A stretch of DNA of 64,000 nucleotides, taken from Archangium violaceum Cb vi76 (GTDB lineage: Bacteria; Myxococcota; Myxococcia; Myxococcales; Myxococcaceae). Location of the stretch: the NCBI RefSeq assembly GCF_000733295.1, contig NZ_JPMI01000045.1, positions 1-64,000 of the forward strand. The letters are read 5' to 3'. How positions within the stretch are numbered: the stretch's first letter is position 1; the number at the start of each line of letters is the position of its first letter. Of the stretch, positions 16,120 to 27,604 are shown in pieces. The notes beneath the pieces were generated by a model, which was not told the DNA's origin, did no database searches, and was given only the letters and a program-made list of their open reading frames with translations. The position numbers were made by a program, and so were the translations under genes.

Positions 16120-16716
16120 GTGGACATCTATGGACTGACCGGGGGCATCGCCTCCGGCAAGAGCACCGTGAGCCGGATGCTGCGCGAGCTCGGTGCCCAG
16201 GTGCTGGACGCGGACGTCATCGCCCGCGAGGTGGTGGAGCCGGGCACCCCCGGGCTCCAGGCCGTGGCCGAGCGCTTCCCCGGCGTCCTGGACGCGGACG
16301 GCCGCCTGGACCGGGCGAAGCTGGGCATGCGCGTCTTCGGGGACGCGACGGAGCGCGCCGCCCTCAACGCCCTCCTCCACCCGCTCATCGGCCAGCAGTT
16401 CCTCCTGCGCACCCAGGCCCTGGCGGAGTCGGGCGTGGAGCGGGTCATCTACGACGCCCCCCTCCTCATCGAGAACCGGCTGCACGAGGCCATGAACGGG
16501 GTGGTGCTGGTGTGGGTGCCCCGCGAGGTGCAGAAGGCCCGGCTGATGGAGCGTGACGGCCTGGACGAGGCGGCGGCGGAAGCCCGGCTGGCCGCCCAGC
16601 TCCCACTCGATGAGAAACGCCAGCATGCGACCTGGCTGGTGGACAACTCGGGAGATCTGGGGACAACCCGGGCCCGGGTGGAAGAGGTGTGGCGCGCCAT
16701 GCTCGCGCGCGGCTGA
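16120..16716 (+). CDS. coaE: Dephospho-CoA kinase
   Basis: A 198-residue P-loop kinase with GGIASGKST (about 8-16), the substrate motif DADVIAREVVEPG, HPLIGQ, YDAPLLIE and the VWVPREVQKARLMERDG lid region. It phosphorylates the 3'-OH of dephospho-CoA with ATP, the last step of coenzyme A synthesis. The start is GTG. Length and motifs are complete. Confidence 0.96.
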   Translation: MDIYGLTGGIASGKSTVSRMLRELGAQVLDADVIAREVVEPGTPGLQAVAERFPGVLDADGRLDRAKLGMRVFGDATERAALNALLHPLIGQQFLLRTQALAESGVERVIYDAPLLIENRLHEAMNGVVLVWVPREVQKARLMERDGLDEAAAEARLAAQLPLDEKRQHATWLVDNSGDLGTTRARVEEVWRAMLARG

Positions 16717-16739
16717 GGGCCGGGTATGCTCCGCCGCCC

Positions 16740-17924
16740 ATGAGCGAGAAGCGCAAGGAGCCCCGAGGCAAGGCCGGGACGTACTTCATCACCGGCTACC
16801 CCGGCTTCATCGGCAAACGGCTGATCGAGCACATCGTCCGCGAGGAGCCCAAGGCCCACGTCTATGCCCTGGTGCAGCCCAAGCACCTCAAGGAGGCGCA
16901 GAAGCTCGCCTCCCGGCTGCAGGGCACCGGGGCCACGCTGGAGCTGCTGACGGGCGACATCGTGGACATGCACCTGGGCCTGTCCGGCGAGGAGTACCAG
17001 CGGCTGTGCGAGCGGGTGACGCACATCTACCACCTGGCCGCCGTCTTCTACATGGGCGTGCCCAAGGAAACGGCCTGGCGCATCAACGTGGACGGCACGC
17101 GCAACGTGCTGGAGCTGGCGCGCGACTGCGAGCACCTGCGGCGCTTCAACCACTTCTCCTCCTGCCACGTCTCCGGTGACCGCGTGGGCGTCATCGCCGA
17201 GGACGAGCTGGACTGCGGCCAGGACTTCCGCAACGTCTACGAGGAGACCAAGTTCCAGGCGGAGAAGCTCGTCCAGCGCGCCGCCGCCACCGTGCCCACC
17301 ACCATCTTCCGCCCATGCAGCGTGGTGGGAGACTCGCGCACGGGGGAGATCGACCGCTTCGAGGGCCCCTACTACCTGGGCATCCTCCTGGTGACGAGCC
17401 CGCTGGTGGTGCCGCTGCCCCTGCCCGGCAACGGCGTGGCCCCGCTCAACGTGGTGCCGGTGGACTACGTGGTGAATGCCGTCTGGGCGCTGTCGCACGA
17501 CGAGCGCGCCGTGGGCCGCACCTTCCACCTGGTGGACCCCAACCCGATGAGCGCCCGCCGCGTCTACGAGCTCATCGCCGAGAAGGCCAACAAGAAGCTG
17601 CCCCGCTTCAACCTCTCGGCCCGCGCCGCGGACGTGATGATGCGCCTGCCCGTGCTCGAGAAGCTGGCCCGGCCCCAGCGCGCCGCCCTCAGCTACGTCA
17701 ACCACCTGGCCATCTACAACTGCCACAACACCCTGGAGCTGCTGGACGGCACCGGCATCCGCTGCCCTCCCCTCTCCTCGTACCTGGATCAGCTCGTGGC
17801 CTACGTGCGCGAACAGTACCGCCAGCGCCGCGAGCAGGCCTCCGAGGTGGAGGATCCGCTCGATCGCACCCCCACTCCTCCCCCGGATGAAGAATCGGGC
17901 GCCCAGGCCCGTCGGAGCCGCTAG
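16740..17924 (+). CDS. SDR-superfamily NAD(P)-dependent reductase/epimerase
   Basis: A 394-residue extended short-chain dehydrogenase. The Rossmann glycine motif is ITGYPGFIG near the N-terminus, followed by HLAAVFYMG, the INVDGTRNVLELA helix, a serine strand HFSSCHVSG and the catalytic pair in VYEETKFQAE. The layout matches fatty acyl-CoA reductase-like and thioester-reductase-like NAD_binding_4 proteins more than sugar epimerases, but the substrate is unknown. The C-terminal 40 residues are hydrophilic and Pro/Glu-rich. ATG 16740 follows coaE by 23 bases. It is probably co-transcribed with coaE and with the lipoprotein downstream. Confidence 0.85.
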   Translation: MSEKRKEPRGKAGTYFITGYPGFIGKRLIEHIVREEPKAHVYALVQPKHLKEAQKLASRLQGTGATLELLTGDIVDMHLGLSGEEYQRLCERVTHIYHLAAVFYMGVPKETAWRINVDGTRNVLELARDCEHLRRFNHFSSCHVSGDRVGVIAEDELDCGQDFRNVYEETKFQAEKLVQRAAATVPTTIFRPCSVVGDSRTGEIDRFEGPYYLGILLVTSPLVVPLPLPGNGVAPLNVVPVDYVVNAVWALSHDERAVGRTFHLVDPNPMSARRVYELIAEKANKKLPRFNLSARAADVMMRLPVLEKLARPQRAALSYVNHLAIYNCHNTLELLDGTGIRCPPLSSYLDQLVAYVREQYRQRREQASEVEDPLDRTPTPPPDEESGAQARRSR

Positions 17925-17926
17925 CC

Positions 17927-18877
17927 ATGCACTTCCCCCTCTCCCGCTTCCTCTTCGTGCCCCTGGCCGCCGTGCTCGGCACCGGCTGCCTGGTGACCTC
18001 CGGCCCCGACGAGACGCCGGACGATCCGTGCGATCCCAACCCCTGCACCCAGGGCGACAAGACCCTGTGCGTCAACGAGGCGGGCAACGCGCGCTGTCTG
18101 TGCAAGCAGGGCACCATCCAGCGGCCCAACGGCACGTGCGAGCCCATCACCACCCTCAACTGCCCCGAGCACGCCGGCGACAGCTCCGAGCCGGATGACT
18201 GCCTGACCCGCGCCGTCACGCTCGCCACCGACGCCACCGTGCAGCGCCAGCAGACCATCGAGCCGGTGGGCGACTACGACTTCTTCCGCGTCGACGGCAA
18301 GCTGCGCACCGTCTACAGCGTCACCGTGGAGCCCGGCGCCGGCACGCTCATGCCTCGCCTGGACGTCTTCGATCAGGGCGGCCAGTGGCTCACCGCCAAG
18401 GACGGCCGGCCCAAGGCCCAGGTGGGGTTCAAGGCCCGCGCCACCGCGCCCTACTACGTGCGCGTGAGCCACTCGCCGTTCGATCCGTCCGCCGGTACCG
18501 GCCAGTACGCCCTCACCCTCACCCCCGTGGGCGAGGACGTGCACGGCGACGGCCCGACGGAGGCCACCACCATCGTCCCGGACGTGGCCGGCACCTCCTC
18601 GCCGACCAACCGCGACGGGCGGCTCGAGTACGAGCAGGACGAGGACTGGTTCGCCATCGCCGTCACCAAGGACGTCCTGTACCGGATCGAGTTCGACACC
18701 AGCCGCGTGGTGCCCGCCATGGCCGGCTTCACCAAGGAGGACGTGAAGACGCCCTTCTATACGTGGAAGAACTCGTTCGTGGAGATCCGCGCGGAAAGCA
18801 CCACCACGCTCTACATCGTCATGTACTCGGACGAGGGCGTGACGGGGAACTACGGCTTCCGCGTGTTCCGCTTCTAG
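17927..18877 (+). CDS. Lipoprotein with EGF-like and pre-peptidase-like domains
   Basis: A 316-residue lipoprotein. The signal ends in LGTGC at about residues 17-21. An EGF-like cysteine cluster follows (CDPNPC, then LCVNEAGNARCLC and GTCEP). Two beta-rich segments come next, with DYDFFRV and EDWFAIAV. These D.D.F.. strands are typical of bacterial pre-peptidase C-terminal-type domains repeated in myxobacterial lipoproteins. It is predicted on the envelope surface and may bind protein or carbohydrate. It starts 2 bases after the reductase stop and ends back-to-back with the convergent TPR gene. Confidence 0.82.
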   Translation: MHFPLSRFLFVPLAAVLGTGCLVTSGPDETPDDPCDPNPCTQGDKTLCVNEAGNARCLCKQGTIQRPNGTCEPITTLNCPEHAGDSSEPDDCLTRAVTLATDATVQRQQTIEPVGDYDFFRVDGKLRTVYSVTVEPGAGTLMPRLDVFDQGGQWLTAKDGRPKAQVGFKARATAPYYVRVSHSPFDPSAGTGQYALTLTPVGEDVHGDGPTEATTIVPDVAGTSSPTNRDGRLEYEQDEDWFAIAVTKDVLYRIEFDTSRVVPAMAGFTKEDVKTPFYTWKNSFVEIRAESTTTLYIVMYSDEGVTGNYGFRVFRF

Positions 18878-19831
18878 CTAGCGGATGGCGATGATGTCCT
18901 GGTCCAGCAGCCGGGCCAGGACGCGCAGCGTGTCCAGCCGGGACATGCCGGAGACGGAGAAGAGGGCCTCGAAGCTGAGGCTCCCGTCGATGCGCGACAG
19001 CAGGAAGCCCGCGCGGGGATCCAGGCTGAGCTTCATCAGCTCCGCCATGCGCAGCTTGAGCGTGGGCACCCGCTTCAGGTCCCCCAGCTTCGCCTCCAGC
19101 GAGGCCTGGTACTGGCGCACGCAGCGCTCGCGCGCCGACGCCAGCCGCGCGTCACCCGGCGCCAACTGCTCGGCCTTGCGCAGCAGCTCCATCGCGCTCG
19201 TCACGTCTCCGAGCGCGAGCAGATCCTCCACTCCCTGCAGCAGCGTGGGCAGCTCCTGACGTGGAGCCACCTGGGGCACGGGCGCGGGCGTCCGCGCGGG
19301 CGCGGCGACGGGCCGGGCAGCCACGGGAGCGGGCGTGACGGGCCGGGCGGCAACGGGAGCAACGGGCCGGGCGGCAACGGGCGCGGGCGCGACGGGCCGG
19401 GCGGCCACCGGCGCGGGCGCGGCCGGCTTGGGAGGCTCGGGCTCGGAGAGGAAGGCCAGCACGTCGGCGGTGATGTGGCGGCCCTCGGGCGCCACCTCCT
19501 GCTCGTCCAGCAGGACCACGCTCACCTCCAGCACGGGCTGGGGTGCCGCGAACCGCGAAGCCAGCGGGGGGACGGACGCGAGGGACATGGGCCTCACGGC
19601 CGGTGGCGGCACCGCCGTGACCGGTCCAGCGGCACGCACACCCTCCCCCTTCGTGAGCGACTCCCGCGCCCGGCGGTTGTCCGGATCATGCTCCAAGGCG
19701 CGCGCGAACAGGCTCCGCGCGCCCGCCGTGTCACCACCCAGCTGCAGCCAGAACCCCGCTTCGATGAGCTGGTTGGCCCGGAGGACATCGTGGCCCGGAT
19801 CGATACCAGGAGAGACTTGAGGCGCGATCAT
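18878..19831 (-). CDS. TPR protein with Ala/Pro/Val repeat linker
   Basis: A 317-residue cytoplasmic protein. The N-terminus (about 15-60) is a tetratricopeptide-like unit (FARALEHDPDNRRARESL). A central low-complexity linker repeats PVAARPVA-type units about six times. A second helical domain holds ELLRKAEQLAPGDARLASARE. The C-terminus (LSLDPRAGFLLSRIDG, TLRVLARLLDQDIIAIR) resembles the winged-helix-like DUF4388-type end found in myxobacterial regulators. Its role is unknown; a scaffold or regulatory protein is likely. The start at 19831 has GAGG upstream. Confidence 0.7.
   Translation of the reverse strand: MIAPQVSPGIDPGHDVLRANQLIEAGFWLQLGGDTAGARSLFARALEHDPDNRRARESLTKGEGVRAAGPVTAVPPPAVRPMSLASVPPLASRFAAPQPVLEVSVVLLDEQEVAPEGRHITADVLAFLSEPEPPKPAAPAPVAARPVAPAPVAARPVAPVAARPVTPAPVAARPVAAPARTPAPVPQVAPRQELPTLLQGVEDLLALGDVTSAMELLRKAEQLAPGDARLASARERCVRQYQASLEAKLGDLKRVPTLKLRMAELMKLSLDPRAGFLLSRIDGSLSFEALFSVSGMSRLDTLRVLARLLDQDIIAIR
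19299..19420. repeat. Tandem repeat encoding the PVAARPVAP linker
   Basis: GGGCCGGGCGGC-type units of roughly 24-30 bases recur about five times inside the TPR gene. They encode alternating PVAARPV and Ala/Pro stretches. The copy number is likely to vary between strains. Confidence 0.6.
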
Positions 19832-19983
19832 CGGGAACCTCTAGAACAGAGCCCCTTCGGGGGAACTCAGGAAACCGGCAAAACCTCCGGAAATCCTAGG
19901 CATCCACCCGCATCGCGTCAAACACTATTAGCGGATTTTTTCAGACACAATGTAGCCACTCGTACGACAAACACCCTGACGAA

Positions 19984-20027
19984 CTTCGGGGAGCGCACTC
20001 CTGGAGAACCAGGGTGCACTCCCCGAG
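19984..20027 (-). terminator. Imperfect hairpin downstream of argD
   Basis: A near-palindrome of about 20 bases per arm (CTTCGGGGAGCGCACT..., matched by AGTGCACTCC-type pairing) lies 23 bases past the argD stop. No clean T run follows, so it may be a weak or Rho-assisted terminator. Confidence 0.45.
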
Positions 20028-20049
20028 GAAGAACGGCGGCGGTGGGTGC

Positions 20050-21306
20050 TCAGGACTTGAGGGCGCGCTCGAGGATGCGCACGCCGTGGTCCAGGTCGTC
20101 GTTGGCGACGGTGTAGGCCGGGGCGAAGCGGATCGTCTTCTCCCCGGCGGCGTTGACGAGCATGCCCAGCTCGCGGCACTTCGCGATGAAGGGCGCGGCG
20201 TCCTGGAAGAGCTCCACGCCCACCAGCAGGCCCAGGCCGCGGGCCTCCTTGATGACGGTGGGCAGGCGGCCCTGGAGCTCGCGCAGGCGCGAGAGGAAGT
20301 ACTCGCCCTTCTGGGCCACGTCGCGGAGCATCTGCGGCTCGGTCACCTTGCGCACGACGACGTTGGCGGCCGCGGCGGCGACCAGGTTGCCGCCGAAGGT
20401 GGAGCCGTGGGTGCCCGGCACCAGGCTCTTGCCCGCCTCCTCGGTGCACAGCATGGCGCCAATGGGCAGGCCGTTGCCGAGCGCCTTGGCCAGGCTGATG
20501 CCGTCCGGGAGGATGTCCTCGTGCTGGAAGGCGAAGACCTTGCCGGTGCGGCCCATGCCGGTCTGGATCTCATCCACGAGCAGCAGCAGGCCCTTCTCGT
20601 CGCACAGGGCGCGCAGGGCCTTGAGGAAGCCCGGGGGCGCCTGGCGCACGCCGCCCTCGCCCTGGATGGGCTCCACGAGGATGGCGGCGGTGTGCGGACC
20701 CACGGCCTTGCGCACGGCCTCCAGGTCCCCGTAGGGCACGTGGGTGAAGCCGGCGGGCAGCGGCTCGAAGCCCTTGTGGTACTTCGGCTGGCCCGTGGCG
20801 GTGACGGTGGCCAGCGTGCGCCCGTGGAAGGAGTTGTCGAAGGTGATGACCTCGTAGCGGTCCGGGTTGCCCCGGTCCTTCTGGACCTTGCGGGCCAGCT
20901 TGAGGAGGGCCTCGTTGGCCTCCCCGCCCGAGTTGCAGAAGAAGGCGCGATCCAGGCCCGAGGCGGCGGTGAGCCGGCTGGCCAGTTCGATCTGCGGCTC
21001 CGAGAAGAACACGTTGGAGACGTGCCAGAGCTTCTCGAGCTGGGCCTTCACGGCGACCACCACCTCCGGGTGGCAGTGGCCGAGCCCGCACGTGGCGATG
21101 CCGCTGATCAGGTCCAGGTACTCACGCCCCTCCGCGTCCCAGACACGCGAGCCCAGCCCGCGCTCCAGCACGACGGGCTGCTGCTTGTAGTTCTGCAGGA
21201 GGTGGGCCTTCGCCTTGTCCATCCACTCCTGGTTCTTGCCCGTGGTGGAGGACTGAGGGGCGGCGGAGTCGGTCTTGGCGGTTCTCGTCGGCGTGGTGAG
21301 CGGCAC
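20050..21306 (-). CDS. argD: Acetylornithine/succinylornithine-type class III aminotransferase
   Basis: A 418-residue PLP-dependent fold-type I enzyme. It has the family order SGIATCGLGHCHPEV, CNSGGEANEAL, NSFHGRTLATV, VEPIQGEGGV, DEIQTGMGRTG and the PLP lysine in SLAKALGNGLPIGAM, then GSTFGGN. It converts N-acetylornithine plus 2-oxoglutarate to N-acetylglutamate semialdehyde plus glutamate, reversibly, in arginine biosynthesis. The N-terminus has a 25-residue Thr/Ser-rich extension. The start is GTG, 18 bases after the hslU stop. Related omega-aminotransferases remain possible. Confidence 0.85.
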   Translation of the reverse strand: MPLTTPTRTAKTDSAAPQSSTTGKNQEWMDKAKAHLLQNYKQQPVVLERGLGSRVWDAEGREYLDLISGIATCGLGHCHPEVVVAVKAQLEKLWHVSNVFFSEPQIELASRLTAASGLDRAFFCNSGGEANEALLKLARKVQKDRGNPDRYEVITFDNSFHGRTLATVTATGQPKYHKGFEPLPAGFTHVPYGDLEAVRKAVGPHTAAILVEPIQGEGGVRQAPPGFLKALRALCDEKGLLLLVDEIQTGMGRTGKVFAFQHEDILPDGISLAKALGNGLPIGAMLCTEEAGKSLVPGTHGSTFGGNLVAAAAANVVVRKVTEPQMLRDVAQKGEYFLSRLRELQGRLPTVIKEARGLGLLVGVELFQDAAPFIAKCRELGMLVNAAGEKTIRFAPAYTVANDDLDHGVRILERALKS

Positions 21307-21324
21307 GTGGGCTCCTGGGTGTGA

Positions 21325-22722
<1,398 letters not shown>

Positions 22723-22734
22723 GGTGATGCCCCC

Positions 22735-23262
22735 TCAGAGCTCTTCGATGGTGATGTTGGAGTTGGTGTAGACGCAGATGTCGGCGGCGATCTGCATGGC
22801 GTGGGTGGCCACCTCGCGCGCGGGCAGTTGCGTGTGCGTCATGAGGGCGCGGGCGGCGGCGAGCGCGTAGGAGCCCCCGCTGCCCACGGCGGCGATGCCA
22901 TGGTCTGGCTCGATGACGTCGCCCGCGCCGGAGAGGATGAAGGTCTTCTCGCGGTCGGCCACGACGAGCAGGGCCTCCAGGCGGCGGAGGAAGCGATCGG
23001 TGCGCCAGTCCTTCCCGAGCTCGACACAGGCGCGGGCGAGGTTCTTCTGGTGCTCCTTGAGGCGGGCCTCGAAGCGCTCGAAGAGGGTGAAGGCATCGGC
23101 GGTGCTGCCCGCGAAGCCGGCGAGCACGGAGCCATCGCCGATGCGGCGGACCTTCTTCGCCGTGTTCTTCATGATGGTCTTGTCGAGACTGACCTGACCG
23201 TCACCCGCGATGACGACCTTCGCATCTCGGCGCACACAGAGGATGGTGGTGCCGTGGAACAT
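22735..23262 (-). CDS. hslV: ATP-dependent protease peptidase subunit HslV
   Basis: A 175-residue proteasome-like threonine peptidase. After a short MFHG leader the catalytic Thr starts [21 protein letters not shown]. The family's [17 protein letters not shown] and [14 protein letters not shown] segments are present. It forms the two-ring dodecamer capped by HslU. ATG 23262 is clear. The upstream region (23263-23445) carries a half copy of the palindromic intergenic repeat. Confidence 0.97.
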   Translation of the reverse strand: MFHGTTILCVRRDAKVVIAGDGQVSLDKTIMKNTAKKVRRIGDGSVLAGFAGSTADAFTLFERFEARLKEHQKNLARACVELGKDWRTDRFLRRLEALLVVADREKTFILSGAGDVIEPDHGIAAVGSGGSYALAAARALMTHTQLPAREVATHAMQIAADICVYTNSNITIEEL

Positions 23263-23388
23263 GTCTGGGGGTTTAACAAGTGGACGCGGACGTTTCCACG
23301 ATTCCCCGAGCGGCTGTTCGCCTCTTCACCCTGACCGACAGTCGCGTCGACGTGCTGGACGACCAGGCGAACTGAACCCTGGAGACGT

Positions 23389-23426
23389 GGCACCCTCACC
23401 CCGTCCCTCTCCCGAGGGGAGAGGGG
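23389..23426. repeat. Half copy of the palindromic intergenic repeat
   Basis: GGCACCCTCACCCCGTCCCT followed by CTCCCGAGGGGAGAGGGG. The central CCCTCTCCC and GGGAGAGGG parts pair. It is the same family as the copies near 39 kb, 51.6 kb, 62.7 kb and 63.1 kb, in reverse orientation relative to the two-part forms at 51.6 and 62.7 kb. Confidence 0.75.
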
Positions 23427-23445
23427 AAATCTGGCGCGGAGGAAA

Positions 23446-24354
23446 TCAGGCTCTCGGGTGCGCGGCGTCGTAGACCTGCTGGAGCTGCTCCCAGCTCACG
23501 TGCGTATACCGCTGTGTCGTGGACAGGCTCGCGTGGCCCAGCAGCTCCTGGATGCTCCGGATGTCCGCCCCTCCCCCCAGCAGGTGCGTCGCGAACGAGT
23601 GGCGCAGCGCGTGCGGGCTCACCTTGCGCTGCAACGCGCACTGCACCACGTACGTGTCCAGGTGCCTCCCGATGCTCCTCGGCGTCAACCGGCCTCCCCG
23701 GTAGTTGAGGAACACCGCCTCCGCGTCCTGCCCCTCTCGTGGCACCGCGAGCAGCTCTCCCCGTCGCGCCAGGTACGCCTCCAGCGCCCGGATGGCCTGC
23801 GCGTTCACCGGGCACAGCCGCTCCTTGCTGCCCTTGCCCATCACCCGGATGATCCGCCCGCTCCGGTCCACGTCCACCAGGTTCAGCCCGCACAGCTCGC
23901 TGATGCGCAGGCCTCCGCCATAGAGAATCTCGAGAATCGCCCGGTCCCTCAGCCCCAGCACCGTCTTCTGCGACGGCATGTCGAGGATCGCGAACAGCTC
24001 GTCCACCGGCAGCACCTTGGGCAGGCTCTTGGGCAGCTTCGGGCTCTTCACCAGCTTCGCCGGGCTGCCCGGCAACAGCTTCTGCCGCACCAGGTACTTG
24101 TAGAAGCTCTTGATGCTCGCCAGCCGCCTCGCGCGGCTCGTCGCCTCATGGTCCACCGTCAACGTGCCCATGTACCCACGGATGGCCGCGTGTGACGCCG
24201 ACAGCAGCGACAGCTTCATCCGCTCGACCATGTAGCGCTCGTAGTCCACCAGGTCGATCAGGTAGTTGCGCACGGTGTGCGGGCTCGAGCCCTTCTCGTG
24301 CTCGAGGTGGGCGCGGAACTTCTCCAGCAGTGGCGACAGCTCGGCGGTGCTCAT
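23446..24354 (-). CDS. xerC: Site-specific tyrosine recombinase XerC/XerD
   Basis: A 302-residue tyrosine recombinase. The SAM-like N-terminal core-binding domain occupies about 1-100. All catalytic residues are in place: R150 (GGLRISEL), K174 (MGKGSKERL), H248/R251 (SPHALRHSF), H274 (LLGHASLSTTQRYTHV) and nucleophile Y283. It would resolve chromosome dimers at dif. It begins 43 bases after the stop of the upstream propeller lipoprotein. XerC and XerD cannot be distinguished from sequence alone. Confidence 0.93.
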   Translation of the reverse strand: MSTAELSPLLEKFRAHLEHEKGSSPHTVRNYLIDLVDYERYMVERMKLSLLSASHAAIRGYMGTLTVDHEATSRARRLASIKSFYKYLVRQKLLPGSPAKLVKSPKLPKSLPKVLPVDELFAILDMPSQKTVLGLRDRAILEILYGGGLRISELCGLNLVDVDRSGRIIRVMGKGSKERLCPVNAQAIRALEAYLARRGELLAVPREGQDAEAVFLNYRGGRLTPRSIGRHLDTYVVQCALQRKVSPHALRHSFATHLLGGGADIRSIQELLGHASLSTTQRYTHVSWEQLQQVYDAAHPRA

Positions 24355-24397
24355 GGGCGGCCCCAGCGTAGACCCAACCGGGCCGCCCGCAAGCTTC

Positions 24398-25996
24398 TCA
24401 CGGCTGGGCCGGCGCCACGTACACCCCGGCGTTCGCGCCCTTCAGCACGTACACCGCCAGCGAGTCGTTCTGCCCCGCGAAGTACGCCGGCAGCTGCGCC
24501 CCCTGGTCGAGCGTCTTCCTCGCCTGCGTCTTCACGTCGTACACGGCCACGTCGAACGTGTCCGAGTCCATCCGCGCCGACGTCGCGAGGATCCGGTTGC
24601 CATCATCGGACAGCTTGTAGCTGTAGATGCCCTGCAGCCACGTCCGAGGCTGGGCCTGCGCGTCCCTGGGCAGCGGCAGCGCCTTGAAGTCGCAGGCACG
24701 GCCCTCGCGGATGCAGCCAGCGCGGAACACCAGCGCCCCCGGGGCGAAGCCGTAGCCGAACACTCCCGGGTGCGCCTTCTCCGCCTTCTCGGCGCCCACC
24801 TGGTACAGCATCAGGTCCACCGAGTAGATGGGCTTGAGGAAGCGCGAGAGGAAGGCCACGTACTTGCCGTCCTTGCCCCACGTGAAGTTGGGCACGCGGC
24901 TGCCCACCAGCTTCGGCTCACCGTCCGGCAGCGCCACCACGCCCATCAGCCCCGCCCCCGCCGGCAGGTCGTACTTCGCCAGGAAGCCCAGCGCCTGCGA
25001 GTCCGGCGAGAAGGCCAGCTCCTTCACGCGCTCGCCCACCTTCCGCCCCGGCTCGCCCGAGGCCGGGCCCACGTACAGGTCCCCCGGCACCTCCGGCTTG
25101 CCCCCGTCGTTGCGCGCCAGCCACTTCGAGTCCGGGGAGAAGGCGAACGCCGTCGTGCCCGTGGCCACCTTCCGGCCCGTCAGCTCCGGCACGTCCGCCA
25201 GGTACAGGTCATACATCCCCGCGAGCGCGGGATTGCGCACCTGGTACGCCACGCGCTTGCTGTCCGGAGACAACACGTAGTCGCCCACCTGGTCCGCCAG
25301 CTTGCGCGGCTCGGCCGGCTTGCCCGCGGGCTCCTCCACCGGCACCGCCAGCAGCCCGCCCGCCGCCACCAGCTTCCGCTTGAAGAACAGCGTCTTGCCG
25401 TCCGGAGAGAACTCCGCCGTGGACACCTCTCCGCCCACCTGCCGGAAGGGCCCCGTGGGCAGTGGCCCCAGCTTCAGCACCCCGCCGTCCACGAAGGCCA
25501 GCTTCGTCCCGTCCGGGCTCGGCAGGAAATACCCCACCGAATCGCCCAGCTTCTGGGGCTCGGCGCTCGGGTCGCTCAGGGCCAGCACGTGCAGCGAGCC
25601 GGACTGGTTCGCCAGGTTGTACCCGGTGAGGTACAGCACGTGCTTCGAGTCCGGGGTGAAGAGCATCCCCCCGGGCACGTTGGTCACCCCATCCCCCACC
25701 GGACGCGGCGAGCCGCCCGTCACCGGCACCACGTTCAGCGTGCCCAGCCGCATCTGCGGTGGAATCCCCTCCACCGTCGGCTTGCGCGTCTTCGTCAGGT
25801 ACGTGGCGAACTGCCCATCCTCCGTGACGCGCAGATCTTCCGCCGGGCCCCCGGCCAGCATCACGCCCATGCCGCCCACGGCCGCTCCAGAGCGGGCCTT
25901 CCCCTGCCCTCCTCCGCCGCCCTTGTCCTCGCTCCGCTTGCACCCCACCAGCGCGAGCGCCACCAGCGCCCCCGCCATCACGCTTCGTCGGTTCAT
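24398..25996 (-). CDS. Beta-propeller (PD40/TolB-like) lipoprotein
   Basis: A 532-residue lipoprotein: [19 protein letters not shown], lipobox LVGC, then a Gly/Lys-rich spacer. The body is a series of PDxK/PDGK-type propeller blades: [76 protein letters not shown] and a final [10 protein letters not shown]. This is the periodicity of WD40-like/TolB repeats, about eight blades. It is probably outer-membrane-anchored and faces the periplasm. Its start overlaps the trmFO stop (ATGA), so the two are translationally coupled. Function unknown. Confidence 0.85.
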   Translation of the reverse strand: MNRRSVMAGALVALALVGCKRSEDKGGGGGQGKARSGAAVGGMGVMLAGGPAEDLRVTEDGQFATYLTKTRKPTVEGIPPQMRLGTLNVVPVTGGSPRPVGDGVTNVPGGMLFTPDSKHVLYLTGYNLANQSGSLHVLALSDPSAEPQKLGDSVGYFLPSPDGTKLAFVDGGVLKLGPLPTGPFRQVGGEVSTAEFSPDGKTLFFKRKLVAAGGLLAVPVEEPAGKPAEPRKLADQVGDYVLSPDSKRVAYQVRNPALAGMYDLYLADVPELTGRKVATGTTAFAFSPDSKWLARNDGGKPEVPGDLYVGPASGEPGRKVGERVKELAFSPDSQALGFLAKYDLPAGAGLMGVVALPDGEPKLVGSRVPNFTWGKDGKYVAFLSRFLKPIYSVDLMLYQVGAEKAEKAHPGVFGYGFAPGALVFRAGCIREGRACDFKALPLPRDAQAQPRTWLQGIYSYKLSDDGNRILATSARMDSDTFDVAVYDVKTQARKTLDQGAQLPAYFAGQNDSLAVYVLKGANAGVYVAPAQP

Positions 25997-27339
25997 GCGG
26001 TCCCCTGGTGCTCCTGTGCCGGCGGCACGCTCGGCAGCCACGTGGCCAGGTCCGCCCGTGCCCGCTCCGCGTACCGCGCCCGCTTGTCCGCCTTCTTCAC
26101 CCGCCCCGGCAGCGGCGGGAACAGCCCGAAGATGACGTTCGAGGGCTGGTAGTCATAATCCGGCGGGTGCGCCTCGCCCGTCACGTGACGGTAGAGCGAG
26201 CCCATCGCCGTCGTGGCCGGCGGCGGGACGAACTCGCCCCCCGTCAGCCGCGCGTACACCGCCAGCGCCGTCAGGTACCCGCACGCCGCCGACTCCACGT
26301 ACCCCTCCACCCCGGTGATCTGCCCCGCGAAGAACAGCCGCGACTCCGTCTTCAGCGACAAGTCCCTGCCCAGCAGCCTCGGCGAGTCGATGAAGGTGTT
26401 GCGGTGGATCTGCCCCATGCGCAGGAACTCGGCGTTGGCCAGGCCCGGCACGCACGTGGTGAAGATGCGCTTCTGCTCGCCCCACGTCAGGCGCGTCTGG
26501 AAGCCCACCATGTTCCACGACGTGCCCGCCTTGTCCTCCATGCGCAGCTGCACCACCGCGTACGGCTCCTCGCCCGTGCGCGGATCCTTCAGCCCCACCG
26601 GCTTCATCGGCCCGTAGGCCAGCGTGTCATCGCCTCGATCGGCCATCACCTCGATGGGCAGACAGCCTTCGAAGTATTTGGGTTCCTCGAAACTGTGCGG
26701 CTGGAGCTTCTGGCCCGCCTTCACCTCGGCGATGAACCGGTAGTACTCCTCCTTGTTCATCGGCAGGTTGATGTAGTCATCCCCCCCGCCCTTGCCGTAG
26801 CGGCTGGCGCGGAAGGCGATGTTCATGTCGATGGAATCCCCCGCCACGATGGGGGCGATGGAATCGTAGAAGTAGAGCTTCTCTCCCACGTACCGCTCGA
26901 GCTCCTTCGTCAGCGCATCCGAGGTGAGCGGCCCGGTGGCCACCACGACGATGCCCTCGGGCAACGTGTCCACCTCGCCCGGCACCACCTCCACGCCCGG
27001 GGCGCCACGCACCGAGCGCGTCACCTCCGCCGAGAAGGCCTCGCGCTCCACCGCCAGCGCGTCCCCCGCAGGCACCCGGTGCGTGTCCGCGCACCCCAGA
27101 ATCACCGACGACAGCGTCCGCAGCTCCGCGTGCAGCAGGCCAATGGCGCTCTCCGGGTTGTCCGAGCGCAACGAGTTGGAGCACACCAGCTCCGCGAACT
27201 GGTCCGACTTGTGCGCCGGCGAACGCCGCTGCGGCTTCATCTCCCGCAGCGTCACCGGCACCCCGCGCCGCGCCAGCTGCCAGGCGCACTCGCTGCCCGC
27301 CAGTCCGCCGCCAATCACCGTCACCCGCTGAAGCTTCAC
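25993..27339 (-). CDS. trmFO: Methylenetetrahydrofolate-tRNA-(uracil-5-)-methyltransferase TrmFO
   Basis: A 448-residue flavoprotein. It has an FAD-binding GxGxxG in [21 protein letters not shown] at the N-terminus, [10 protein letters not shown], the [13 protein letters not shown] motif, a substrate region with the conserved CLPIE, and GYVESAACG. These are the diagnostic TrmFO segments. It transfers a methyl from methylene-THF to U54 of tRNA using FADH2. The start is a GTG at 27339, before the FAD loop; the open frame extends further upstream but only into unconserved sequence. Confidence 0.95.
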   Translation of the reverse strand: MKLQRVTVIGGGLAGSECAWQLARRGVPVTLREMKPQRRSPAHKSDQFAELVCSNSLRSDNPESAIGLLHAELRTLSSVILGCADTHRVPAGDALAVEREAFSAEVTRSVRGAPGVEVVPGEVDTLPEGIVVVATGPLTSDALTKELERYVGEKLYFYDSIAPIVAGDSIDMNIAFRASRYGKGGGDDYINLPMNKEEYYRFIAEVKAGQKLQPHSFEEPKYFEGCLPIEVMADRGDDTLAYGPMKPVGLKDPRTGEEPYAVVQLRMEDKAGTSWNMVGFQTRLTWGEQKRIFTTCVPGLANAEFLRMGQIHRNTFIDSPRLLGRDLSLKTESRLFFAGQITGVEGYVESAACGYLTALAVYARLTGGEFVPPPATTAMGSLYRHVTGEAHPPDYDYQPSNVIFGLFPPLPGRVKKADKRARYAERARADLATWLPSVPPAQEHQGTA

Positions 27340-27604
27340 GTCTCGAAACCCTCTCTCCACGGGCCGGTTTCTGCCCGTCCGCCAACTGTTAGCAGGAGCC
27401 CCCTCCCCTGTCCCACCCTTCCTCTCCTGTGTGTCCACCCCCCGGATGCCGCGCCCCTGCCCGCTCGCCCCCTCCTCGGCCATCCGACAAGTAAGGTCTT
27501 CAGAAACAGTTTCCCTACCTACCTGTGGCTCCTAGGTTTTCCCCGTTCATCGCGCGGGAAATCGGGCCGGGCGACGCAGTGCACCATTGACGGAGCGACA
27601 GGCC

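Noticed and set aside
27587-27604. TTG start for the DksA-like gene
   Set aside because: It adds six residues without family similarity. ATG 27605 has a proper GGAG upstream.
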